This document shows positions 1 through 11,169 of a stretch of 64,000 nt of DNA, one piece after another. Position 1 is the stretch's first letter. Each line of letters starts with the position of its first letter. A program made the position numbers and the translations under genes. Source of the stretch: Paraspadella gotoi (Eukaryota; Chaetognatha); assembly GCA_051294375.1 (NCBI GenBank), contig CM119269.1, positions 16,022,690 to 16,086,689 on the forward strand, given 5' to 3'. Under the pieces are notes generated by a model that worked only from the letters and a program-made list of their open reading frames with translations, ran no database searches and was not told where the DNA came from.

Positions 1-27
1 GAAATATTCAAGCAAAAGGTTAGTTCT

Positions 28-1131
28 CATATCGGTCCGCCTCGCCACCGAAATGCCGCGTTCTTGTTCGCGCTAGTCGATAGATCGCGCGTTGTACAGA
101 GTAAGAAAAAACGAACAAAATGAACATCGATAGTAGATGAAAAAAAGAGAATCGCAGGGGAAGCCGTCACGTGACCGCCGCCGACCAATGGGAGCCCGGC
201 AATCCCAAGCGGCTCCCTCCCTCATCCGGGTATACGGAAAGCCTCAATTCTTTTTTCGCCCGACTCAGTCTAGTTCGTTGTTTCCTTACTGATTTCGCGT
301 TTTTTTCTTGACTTTTCACGATTGTCTCGTATTCCTACGTTCGAAACCCGCTCATTAGAAGGTCATCAAGTAGAGAGCGAACAGTTCGGAACAGGAAGGT
401 CTGACAGTCTCCAAACGTAGAGAGACTGGAGATCCCTCAGGGGGCTTGAGGGTCCTAGGCCCCGAGACGAGCAATATACTCGCCCCCGCCGCCACCTGCC
501 CCACCGACACCCCCTTACTCCCCCCGTTTTACCGTTGGTATTTCGCAGCCCCAGAATTCCGTCGGTTTGGGGACTCGCCCGTAACCAACGACACCTTCTG
601 ATGCCCGCGAGCGGTGGGCTTAGTCCGCGAGAGGGCGGCCTCTGCTCGCTGCTCTCGCAGCCTACGTGGCGGCCAGTCTGATCATCCCCACTGCCGGAAT
701 GACGAGACAGAGGACTGGAGTCGTCCTACCGACGATGATTCGTCACTGAACAGCTTTAGGTATAGGATATTCGTAACCGATTTTTCGAGCGAGTCTACAG
801 CGCAAATCGTTTCGACGCTTTGGAGGCTGGTGAGTTTTCCCGCCAGATGACGTCCCGAGCTGGGGGTTTTAGCTCGTTTTATTCAAACGCCTCGCCCTCC
901 CTTCTTTGTTTCTCCTTTATTCTTATCTTTCTTTTTTCGAAATTCGATTTTTGGAATTTAGGAAATTTTTAATTTCTGTCTATGAATTTGATGAAAATAT
1001 TTTTATGAAAATAACCGCTTTCCCCGCCTCTTGGCATGGGCATTTCGTGGCGAGGCGGGACCCGATATGAAGAAGTTTTAATTCCTTTATGGATATTAGT
1101 TCTATATCGACGTACCGCCTCGCCACGATTC
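28..1131. repeat. Short repeated end motif in direct and inverted orientation
   Basis: CATATCGGTCCGCCTCGCCA followed by CCGAAATGCC (28-57) recurs inverted at 1039-1069 (minus strand CATATCGGGTCCCGCCTCGCC, with GAAATGCC), bounding about 1.04 kb. It recurs again in direct orientation at 1096-1131 (TTAGTTCTATATCGACGTAC followed by CGCCTCGCCACGAT). The two inner copies face each other across about 26 bp. This resembles TIRs of a non-autonomous element followed by the start of a second copy; no transposase is seen. Confidence 0.4.
167..270 (+). promoter_or_regulatory. Promoter-like motif cluster
   Basis: In order: a palindromic E box TCACGTGA (167-174), a CCAAT box (185-189), TATA (231-234) and an arthropod-type initiator TCAGTC (265-270). 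The TATA-to-initiator spacing is about 36 bp, slightly long. No convincing coding region follows. It could be the promoter of a non-coding transcript or of a decayed element. Confidence 0.25.
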
Positions 1132-1199
1132 CCACCGTACCGCCTCCTTTTTTTCTTTCCTACTCATGTTCTCTTCTCCGGCTTGGGCCGATTGGCTTA

Positions 1200-2330
1200 G
1201 GGAAAGGGGTTTGGGGAGAATGAGGGGAGTCACGGTAAGAGTTTTTTTCCGTTTAATTATCTCGCGCTAATTTGTTTTTACCGCTTACGTTTTTTCCCTC
1301 CCCTGACGATTCCATTAATCCGGTCCGGACGTTTTTCTATTCCACACGCTTCGCCGTTTGCGAGTCAACGAAATTCCTTCCATGCTGTTCCGACATTCAG
1401 GTAGGCGGCCCCCTCTCAGATCTCGAGTACATGCTCTCGCTCGGACCCGTTTTCACACGCGTCTCGCCTCTACCCAAGCGTCAATCATCCCACCACAGTA
1501 GATGCCAGGATCCGGACGCCCAATACTCCATCCGAGTTCGGCGGTAGGAGGGGAGAAAGTTTCGTCTTTCGGATGACGACGTCGGCGGTTTTCGACGGCT
1601 CCCTGCCCGCCCGAGCAGGTCAGCGCCGGTCCAGGTTCGTACCATGGTTGGCATCTCTTCGCTGCGTTTGGGGAAGGGGTTCTTCTCACCGGCCAACTGG
1701 AACCTCGCTGGCGACGCCCAATGCTGATCGGCAACAAGTAACGCCAGCTGAGTACCCGTACGCTCGCTTCTCCCCGTAGTTCCACCGCTCCCAGACGCCT
1801 GGACACGTGCCATCTTCCGCTTCAATCTTCTGTCTGGCGTTTATCCAAAGGGGAAATAACTGTCTGGCTACTCTCGCTCCTTTTCACGCTTGTCGATGGC
1901 AGGAGAAACGCGCTACCGCGCATGCCATCCTACAGTTGTCGAATGAGATCTTGTCTGCGCGGAATCAAGGAGGCTCTCCGTTCCGGCTCGCTCCAGAAAT
2001 GAGGTCAGCGCTGGCGTCGACGCCCTTGCCGCCCCGCTTCGCGACGCAGAGCTCTTATTCAAGCGGCCAGCGTCCCTCAACACTTTTCAGTCGGCGAGCA
2101 TCCGCCAGACCATCCCAATACTCGCCTGTGGCCGCGCGCCAGAGGATCTCCGCGCCACGCCTTTACTCAGCCTGCAGCTGACCCACCCGCAATTCTTTCT
2201 CTTTTGGTATTCAGGGTAAGCGCAGGTAGAGGAATCGGCGACTCAATATCGACGCTTACCTAACGAAACGAGATCGCTCGCGCCAAAACCCGCTGCCGAC
2301 AGCGCCCTCATCATTTCCATCCGAGCCCGC
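1200..2330. other. GC-rich unidentified stretch up to an assembly gap
   Basis: Composition is clearly GC-richer than its AT-rich neighbours, and several overlapping frames stay open on both strands (up to 124 codons at 1807-2181 plus). None resembles a protein family I recognise. Overlapping open frames are expected from high GC alone. It may be a decayed retroelement or non-coding DNA. Confidence 0.4.
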
Positions 2331-2355
2331 NNNNNNNNNNNNNNNNNNNNNNNNN
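2331..2355. other. Assembly gap, 25 N
   Basis: Exactly 25 N between GC-rich sequence on the left and a purine-rich (GAAA)-type stretch (2356-2525) on the right. Confidence 0.99.
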
Positions 2356-3480
2356 AAGGAAAGAAATACAAATAGAAAAAGAGAAATAAAAAGAAAGAAG
2401 AGAAAAAAAGAAAAAAGAATAAAAGAAAGAAAGAAAATAGAGAAAGAAAGACGATAGAAGAAAGTAAAGAAAGAGAAAGGAACAAAGAAAGAAGAAAGAT
2501 AGAAAAAAAAGATAGAAAAATGAAGCAGAAATACAAAACAGTTTTTAGCCAAATAATAGAGAAACATCGTTCTTTTTTCCTGGTTGGCTCGATTTCGAAT
2601 AATTTGGTTACCGATCGACGTGGAATTACGTTCTAGTATACCGAGATAAAAAAATCATAAAATCGGTCCACGCGTCAAAAAGTTATGGGCAAAAAACGGA
2701 CAAAAGAATAGCGCCTTCCGAGGAATCAACTTTCGCCTAACATCAACGAGCGAAAAAGTGGCGTTAACATTAGATTTGAACTACGTAGTACTAATCTTAG
2801 TTCCGACGAATCGATGGTAAGCCAAATCCTTATTCCGGAGCCAATAGAAATAAACGGAAAAATTACGGAAGCTGATTACGGAAAGGAAAATGTTGATATA
2901 AGAAAACGAATATGTTAAAAGAAAGATGGTAATATGATTACTGATACAACTTAAATAAGTGATTGGATTAATAATTTAAATACTAATTAGGGTTAAATTT
3001 TACTTTCGCCAACCGGGGTTAGAGCTTACAGTGGCGAGAGACAGCTGATCCGATATACGTAGAAGACCGAGGAACTTGGATAGATTCCATGTCGCCCTTC
3101 TTTTATTTTAACGTAAATGTCATTACAAGTTATCTTATATAACGGTAAGTAAAGTAAATCAAGTAAAAAACCCAAAATTGGCTGCTCTTGCTGACGGGGT
3201 CAATCTTGGATCCATGATCATGAGTTCTTGGGACTCGAATCTTATTAATGGTACTTGGTAAATTTATTAATTATGCTCTAGTAACTAGAAAATAAAGTAG
3301 CCCTATTAATAAAAACAAGACGGTGAATCTATTAGCAACGTAATATTAAATGACAAAGATAAAAGTATTTTAAATATTAAGCTCCTATCAAATAATTTTA
3401 AAACAAATTACATGGACCGTTCATAAAAGAAACAGTACAAGCATTTATTTAAGAACATCCCCACATATTTAAATCAGCAA
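2356..3480. other. No gene seen; purine-rich then AT-rich DNA
   Basis: 2356-2525 is an imperfect GAAA/GAAAG purine tract. The remainder is AT-rich without repeats or open frames of note. Confidence 0.6.
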
Positions 3481-3487
3481 CCTGCCA

Positions 3488-3655
3488 GAAATTTATCCCC
3501 ACAATCTCTTTTGCTGCGTATCATCACCGCGTCTTTTTGTGAACGAATATTCCCACGTCTTTTGCTGGAATCATCCCCCGCGTTCTTTTGCTTTACTGCG
3601 AATCATCCCCGCGTCTTTTGTGCGAATCATCCCCGCATATTTTTGCCTGCGATTC
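3488..3655. repeat. Minisatellite, unit about 25-30 bp
   Basis: About six degenerate units of the form GCGAATCATCCCCGCGTCTT followed by TTGCT, for example the units around 3560, 3600 and 3628. Unit length varies by a few bases. Confidence 0.65.
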
Positions 3656-4689
3656 ATGTTAGGAATATTGATTAGAATAATCTTGGTTATAAAATAACTT
3701 TTTTTATCATTTTATTTAATAAAATTAGCAGAACGTTGATAATTACAATAAAATCTTATTTACAGAATGGAAATTGCTTTTGCTATTTCATCGATGCTTA
3801 GTAGCGTTTTTATTCAATTATAATCTTAAGAAAATTTTGTATATACCCAACCAACATTTATTATCAGTTTAGTTTGAATTTTTAACTATTGAATATAATT
3901 CCAAATGAATTAACCTGTCGGATGCCGCTTCCTCCACTTCCTGAGCCCAATGGTAAACAGGCTTGGGACCCAGTCATCCCCCCAAAACTCAGCTATATAA
4001 AAAAGATAATTTGTTAAATGCAATACACAAAAATGACAATGTTATAAGAAAAAAAAATTTTTAAACAACAACCGAATGATTTAATACGATTCAAAAAATA
4101 AGCGACTCGTGTCTGAAAAAGGGATTAATAAAAATAGAACTATTGGAATGCATATGGAAATAAAAAATATTTAAAATTTTAATAATCTCGCAGAGTTACT
4201 ATTTGAAAAAATGGAAAAAAATCTTAAATCACAATGATCCATCGCCTGAATATATCTACAAAAAAAAGCGATAAAGATCTGGCGAGATAAAAATAATGCG
4301 CTGATGTTTTATTTATTACCAACTTGCTGCACTATATGCCCCCTACCTCTTTGTCCGTCTCGCCACTAAGGTCGCAGATAAGTATTGCTTGAGAAACTGG
4401 ACACGGATTCTCCCTCTCCGTTGTTCTTGAAAACTTGACAAGTGGCGCACGCTTAGACCGCCTTATTACTCTGCGTCCCGTCTCGCCTCAGATCGGCGGG
4501 CGAGACAAGGAAGAGTGGCTTGGTGCGGCGGCAAAACCTAGGCGTTGGTTGGCGTGCATGCGGTGACAATTTCTAAACCGCTAAAAAAAAACTGCTAAAA
4601 AAACTACCATTTGCAAAATCCAGAAAAAATTATTATTTACTATTATATGTACTTTATAAAATTATATTTAAATTATTATATATTTAACT
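3656..4689. other. No gene seen; AT-rich DNA with one GC-rich palindromic patch
   Basis: AT-rich throughout except about 4340-4560. There GTCTCGCC and its inverse GGCGAGAC flank an 11-bp spacer (about 4484-4510), and a GTCCGTCTCGCCAC word near 4360 resembles the repeated motif at the window start. Confidence 0.5.
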
Positions 4690-5320
4690 AAAACTTAATT
4701 TTAAACTTAACCTACCCTATTATCTTTAACCTTAAACTTAACCTTAACCGTAACTTACCCCCAACCTCAATTTACCCCAACCTAATTTCCCCTCAACCCA
4801 ATTTCCCTCAAACCCTAATTTCCCTCAACCCTAATTTACCCCCAACTTAATTACCCCACCACCCTTAATTTACCCCAACCCTGATTTACCCCACCTAATT
4901 TACCCTAAACCTTAATTTCCTTCACCTTATTACCTCAACCTTATATTTACCCTCAACCTTAATTATCCCTACCCTAATTCTCCCCCACCCTAATTTACCC
5001 CCACCCTAATTTACCCTAACCTAATTTCCCTCAACCTTAATTTACCCTCAACCTTAATTATCCTACCCTAATTTACCCCCACCCTAATTACCCCCACCCT
5101 AATATACCCTAACCTAATTTCCCTCAACCTTAATTTACCCTCACCTTAATTATCCCTACCCTTATTTACCCCCACTCCTCAATAATTTACTCCAACCCAA
5201 TTTACCCCAACCTTAATTTACCCAACCCTAATTTCCCACAACCCTAATTACCCCCCACCTAATTACCCCCACCCTAATTCACCCCAACCCTATTTACTCC
5301 CAACCCTAATTAACTAGTTT
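4690..5320. repeat. G-free telomere-like minisatellite, unit about 16 bp
   Basis: About 630 bp in which the plus strand is almost free of G and consists of variants of AACCCTAATTTACCCC. The opposite strand therefore carries GGGT/GGGG runs and TTAGGG-like words. A higher-order period of about 93 bp is visible where a run beginning TACCCTAACCTAATTTCCC near 5011 recurs near 5104. Units vary by small indels and substitutions. Arthropod telomeres are usually TTAGG, so this is telomere-like rather than a canonical telomere array. Confidence 0.8.
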
Positions 5321-5824
5321 AATCTTATTTTTTAATTTAATTTTTTTTGGCACAAAAAATGTTATAACAAAAATAACGCTGAATGAAGACTTGAAATTAG
5401 AATCGAACATGTCCATTTTTTTTCTTTGTGTCGACGAAAGGCTTGAGACGGTCAGGGTGGAAGTCCGAGGTTCGCAGGATTGGGCCGCGAAGTCGAGGCG
5501 AAGAGAACGGCCTCCTCAAGAAACGATCTCAAATGGGCTGTCATAGATTCGCGATGGCGCGTCGCGGCGGACACGAGCGCCAAAGCGGCAACTTTGAGGC
5601 CGCGCTCGGGGATTTTTGGGGATGATTAGATTGAGAAAGCTCTTCAGTTATCGTATTTGGGCAATAGTTCTGATAACTATATCGACTGTTTAACTTAGTC
5701 GGACTCCGGCAAAACGCCCGCAGTTTTACGAAACATGCAATTTTTCTAAAATTTTCTTAGGTGGTAATAACTTTCCTCTATGTCAAATTCTTTATTTTCG
5801 AAAAAAAATCTTTCGTGTTGTATG

Positions 5825-6530
5825 TATTTGGGCAAAATGATTTTTGTTCAAACGAATTTTATTTAAACATAAAACCGTACATGTTTCGGCTTGGATTCAA
5901 GCCTTCTTAGCGTCAATGAATTTGTGAAATTTTGACAGTTTTTTGTTGTCGGAAAAGGGAAAGAGAGAGAGAGAGAGAGAGAGGAGAGAGATAGGGCTAA
6001 AGTTATCCAACACAGAGTTTCAGAAAAATAATTAGTGTCAGTGGTGAGGACAGGTTAAGAAGAGGACAATAGAGATTTTGTTTAGTTAGTTAATAACAGT
6101 TAAACTTTATTTGTGTACATTGAAATAATATTATTTTTCTTCTCCCATTAGTCTCTCTTCTCTCTTCTCCCTCTCTCTCTCCTCTCTTCTCTCTCTCTCA
6201 ATTTTTTTTCCTCTCCCTTTTCTCCAACTTCTGACCATTTCATTTCTTATTCAAAACTAAAATCTCTATCTGTCCTCATTCTTAACCTGCTCCCTCACCA
6301 CTTGACCACTATTATTTTTCTGAACTCTGTGTGTTGGAAACTTTGCCCTATCTTCTTCTCTCTTTCTCTCTCTCTCTCCTCTCTCTCTCTTCCCTTCTTT
6401 CACACAAAAAAACTGTTACCAATTTCACAATCATGACCCTGAAGAAGGCTTGTAATCCAAAGCCGAAACATTGTACGTTTTTCTAGTTAAATAAAATTCG
6501 TTGTGAAACAAAAATCATTTTGCCCAAATA
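5825..6530. mobile_element. Fold-back element / MITE with long inverted arms
   Basis: The left arm (about 5825-6090) begins TATTTGGGCAAAATGA and the right arm (about 6240-6530) ends TCATTTTGCCCAAATA, its exact inverse. Inside, the arms keep matching in inverted order: ATAAAATTCG-type ends, the motif TTTCGGCTT, a GA tract mirrored by a CT tract, then words such as TTTCTGAAACTCTGTGT and TGTCCTCA. The arms differ by modest substitutions and indels, and the spacer is about 150 bp. No transposase is encoded. A lone TATTTGGGCAA also occurs at about 5655. Confidence 0.7.
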
Positions 6531-7960
6531 AATTTTCTAAAAATCTATTCCTATTCATTTATAATTTTCGTAAAAAAAAAGAAAAAAAAATCGGCTGGAG
6601 ATAATTTATTTATAAACATCGAAAATCCCCAACCTCCTCTGATTTTCGTGAACCGCGGCTGGCTCGACGGAGTTGCCATGGCTTTCGATTGGTTCTCTAA
6701 GGGGCGTAATGATAAGTCTTGCGCACATTCAGGGCCATGTAAGAATCGCAGAGCAAACAAAGTCCAGATTCCTTTTTTCATATATAAAAACACGTAAATT
6801 TTTCGAGTGAGTCCCACCAGAAACATAAGACAAACGCAGAAATTGATCTCTCAGTCAGTTAATAGAACTAATTTAGACTGGCGGACAACGCGGGAATTAA
6901 GCGCCGAAAAAATCGTTTTAACAGGCAGATTATTAATTAAACAAGCAAGCTTGGTTAATTAAAAAAATTAGATCCCTTGTTTGACAAATCAAAAATCTAT
7001 CTGACTGTGTAACATATGTATATATTAGTCTAGTCTCGGAGAATGAAGTTAGTCAGTTACGAAAGTGTGAAATTCCGTTAAACCGTCCACTTTGGCGGTC
7101 CATCGTACCATATCAAGATGACCGAATTTTTTCGAGTGCTCCACCGACACGGAACATTACCAAAGAGACCCCCCGCTTTCGAAATAAACTAAAACCAATT
7201 TATTAATAAAAAAATTATAAATAATATACAGGTCTTCTGCGGGAATTAAGAGGTGACCAAAAAAAGCGTGGAAAAACCCGGATCCTGATCCCCCCTCGCC
7301 CGAAACGATGTTTCTCTACAAATAAAGAAAACCGCTGATGGAAAAAAAATTCTGAGCGCTAAATTAAAACACTTTCCAAATAATTGAGTATTTCATAAAG
7401 ATGTATGATTTACTCATGCTTCGATTCACTTTATTCCTCCAACTAATTTTGAAATGGACTTTTGTCGTCCGATTTATTCGTAATTTAATTTACACCGAAG
7501 AAAACAAAACCAAAAAAAGGAGCACTAATGACGAAAAATTATTTCTCCAAATCAAAGCGACAAAAACGTGGATATTCGTAACGTAATCGCCGGTCCGACA
7601 GTCTTCCTATTTTTTCCTTGAATATTTGTCCGAACAAAGACGCAACCACACGTACATTCTCGTAAAGCAGAGAGATTCATCGAGCCCGCCCCAATTCAAC
7701 CCCCCCCCCAACTAACCAAGAAACCCCCGAATTAAACCATAACTTCCAACTAAAACAAACTTGTAAAAACAAAAATGCCGAAGGGGGGGGGCAAGGGTTT
7801 GAACCACTGAAAGGAGAGAGGGGAAAAAGTTTACGGCATTTTTTTCTTCTTTTTTTCAGGAAAAAACCGGAAAGTCGTCAAAGTCCGCCTTTTACGTCTT
7901 AACGACCAGAGAGCAACAAGAGGAAATTTTGGTGAAAACATGAAAAATTTGACGAGCCGA
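6531..7960. other. No gene seen; AT-rich intergenic DNA
   Basis: Open frames here are short and unrelated to known proteins. A small palindrome around TTAATTAAACAAGC / AAGCTTGGTTAATTA lies near 6935-6962. A run of C (about 7700) and a run of G (about 7783) are noted. Confidence 0.55.
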
Positions 7961-7970
7961 GTCTTCCTAC

Positions 7971-7971
7971 T

Positions 7972-8037
<66 letters not shown>
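7971..8037. repeat. (CT)n microsatellite
   Basis: A near-perfect CT dinucleotide run with one TT interruption. Confidence 0.95.
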
Positions 8038-8039
<2 letters not shown>

Positions 8040-10370
8040 AAAGCCGGTCTGAGGAGAGGATTGAGGAACTGTCATGCCTCGGAAGGCGCTGCCCGGTTCG
8101 GAGAGAGGAGAGACCCGCTGCCATCATGGAATTGAAGATTATGGTTGTGGAGAGCCCAACTGTGGGGGCGGGCGGGTGTTGGGTGGGGGGAGGGCTGGAG
8201 GTGTTTCGTTGTGGTTGCGGCGAGGCGAAGTCGGGAAGCGGAGAATCGTTTGTTGTTGGAAGAAGTAGTTTATAGAAAAGTTTATACAAAGTTTATACTT
8301 AGAGAAAAGTTTATCAATAGAAGGTTTATGGGTGAAGGGTAGTTTCCTAATTCCAACGAACACTTTTGACTCGAATGAATTCGTCGGAATTAAAAACTGT
8401 GAAGATTTATCGTGAAGAGTGAAGTGTATAATAACGAGAAAAAAATTTGGGCGGGTCGGAGACTCGGAAGAAGACAATGAACTAAGAAGAAGAAAAAAAG
8501 AAGAGATTTGAGGGAGAGAAAAGGTGAGCATTAGACAAGGGCGAAAGAAAGGAGAGAAAATGAAAAGAAAGGAAAAAAAGTAAATAAGGAAAGGAAGTAT
8601 GGAAAGAAAGAAGTTGCTCTGAGTGAAATGAGGTAGCACGGGACAAGACGAGGAAAGAGTGTTAAAGTTTACTTTACAATTTGAGGTTTGTAAATAATTC
8701 TTATTTATTAATCATTTAAATTGAAATCTAATCCTATAAGTTTTTTAGTTCGCACCGAAAAGAATGTCATGAATTTTTTTTTTTTTAAATAGATATAGCA
8801 TTTTAAATAGGTTTTTTAAATATTTTATTCCCTCTTAAAACTACCAATAGTGGTGCATCCCAACGTGTACAATATTAAACCCACATAATTCCCATGTCCC
8901 ATGTCGCTAAAAGCCCGATCTAAACCTGGCCATGTCAACCATGTCATCCATGCCATTCTCATAACGCACTCATACCCCCGACCGCTTTCCTCCCAAAAAA
9001 GAGCGAACGGTGAATTCGTTGTAACTTTTTTACGACTCGCGTTTCTCGAGCCGGGATTTTCTCTCTCTCTCTCTCTCTTCTTCTTCTTCTTCTTTTTCTT
9101 CTTCTTCCTCTTCCTCTTCCTCTTCCTCTTCCTCCTCGGCCGCTTCCGTTGACCTTTGAAAAGACAGGCCTCTTTTTTTCTCCCTCCCCTCACTCGACCT
9201 CTTCTAACCACACCCCGTTTTACTTTCGTTGTATATCGCTAGAACTTTTGGCATTATGATAAAATGTACTTCATCACGAGTTAAATTAAACATTCCATTT
9301 CAATTTTATTATAAATTTTAATAATATCTACGATGTACAAAAGCACCACGACCTTTTATCTATTCCTCTAGTTTGTTACCTTGTTGGTCTCACTAATTTC
9401 TTTTCGTAATTCCTAAGATAGCAATAAGAATAAAGGCGATTGGTGGGTCCGGTGAAGAGCGGACGTTTAAGCTAGAGGTTCCTCTACACAAGCTTTCTCT
9501 AAACAGGCTTTCTCTGCGGGATTGTGCCAAGAATTATAAAAAGAACGAGAATTGTAAATGCAGCGACCACATGACAGGTAAAAAGACTCGTCCCTATTGG
9601 TTTCACGGCTCGACTAAGTGTGAACTTCCAGTGACACTTACTCACCCACTATCGCTCGGGTAAGTTTAAAAATTGCGCCGACAACGCCGACGCTTACGAG
9701 GTCAACGAAGAAGGACGACAACAACGAAGAATCGGACATTTTCAAAACCGCGCGGAAAATAACACATATAATGTGGTAATGACAAAGTGATAATTATGAC
9801 AAGAGTGACAAAAACAATGACAGCGTCTACCATGAAAAAAAAACTTCGAGAGGCGACCGCGCGGATAATGAAGTCGACGACATGGATGACACCGGTGAAG
9901 ACGAAGAGGAAACGACGACGACGACGACGACAACGACGACGACAACTAAGCTGACGCCTTCGCGATTATTTGTTCCGCAGCGACGAATTCCACGTCGATG
10001 AGAAAGACGAAGACGACGACGACTATGAAAGGTAAGAAAAAAATGATTAAAATTGAAAAAAAAAGCTGACATCACGAGAAAAAAAAAAGGACGTTACGAA
10101 GCCGGACAAAAAAACCGGAAACCGTGAAATCGCAAGTGGTTTTGGGAGTTGGAGGACAAGGGTGAAATGGGGGTGAAGTGGGGGTTGAAATGAGGGAGTT
10201 GAAGCGAAGGGGGTGTGGGTGAAGAGTGGTGGGGAAGGTGGACATAGCGGAAAGGTTAAGTTGTTAAGGTGAAAACTGGTTTGCGGAAGCGTGATTCGAG
10301 TGGTGAAAAAAAAGCGGAAACGTAATGGCTGAGCGGACCTTTTGAGAATAAGAGTTTTTAAGAGACGACT
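8038..10370. other. No gene seen; mixed simple-sequence DNA
   Basis: Contains a purine-rich stretch (about 8475-8620), a CT then CTT/CCT compound tract (9061-9138) and GAC-rich patches (about 9905-9955 and 10000-10025). The longest frames translate to low-complexity Ser/Lys/Arg runs and are repeat shadows. Confidence 0.55.
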
Positions 10371-10377
10371 ATTACGT

Positions 10378-10384
10378 AGAGAGA

Positions 10385-10438
<54 letters not shown>

Positions 10439-10667
10439 AGAGAAGAGAGAGAGAGAGATGGATTTCTTCGTTTCGCTCCGATGCAGGGACTGAGAGGTAA
10501 ACCGATCTTGCTAATCAATTCCTCGTCGGCGGAGGAGGAAGAAAATGCGGTGAGAGAGTGAATCTGAACAAAACCTCAAAAAACCTACCAACGCGTGAAA
10601 TGTGAGAACGGAGAAAGCGAGAGAGAGAGAGAGAGAGACGAGAGAGAGAGAGCGAGAGAGAGAAAGG

Positions 10668-10700
<33 letters not shown>
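10378..10700. repeat. Two (GA)n microsatellites
   Basis: Interrupted GA runs at 10378-10459 and 10617-10700, separated by about 155 bp of non-repetitive sequence. Confidence 0.93.
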
Positions 10701-10702
<2 letters not shown>

Positions 10703-11169
10703 TTAACTTGTGAAATTATCCGTTCAGTCTCGATTTAAATCGTGAATAGCGACTGTTCACATTTTACCTTCGCAAAGCCAAAGCAAAATGCTAGCAAATA
10801 TGTCTAAGGTATTCTATAAGCATCTATAAAATATATATAAAAAAATCCATGTCGATATTTCGTTTCACGAGGAAAGAAAAAAAAATTTCAAACCGGCGCG
10901 GTTGGGGAGAAAAACATTTTCAACGAGTCGAAGAGGGAAAAGAGAAAAAGGGAAGGTAAGGTCAGGAGGTAAGGAGGTCATTGAAACGAGGCTGCAATTC
11001 CACGGAGAAAGTTGAAGTCGCCTCAGACACATTTTTCTTTTTCTAGCGGAAAAAAAAACCCAAGACTGTTTTGAGGTTGGAAACTGGAGAGCCGAGAAAG
11101 CGTGAGCACCGGCGCCGGGGTAAGGTGGTCTGCGGGGGGGGGGAAGAGGGAGGGCTGGGTTGAGGGCTA

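Noticed and set aside
1453-2181. Overlapping frames of 114-124 codons on both strands
   Set aside because: High GC makes long frames likely on both strands. No domain, no codon bias favouring one frame, and no splice signals.
4690-5320. A true chromosome end
   Set aside because: The array is flanked on both sides by ordinary sequence, its units are degenerate and do not match the arthropod TTAGG repeat exactly.
9742-10075. Ser/Val-rich minus-strand frames near the GAC tracts
   Set aside because: They are translations of GAC/GTC triplets with no conserved domain.
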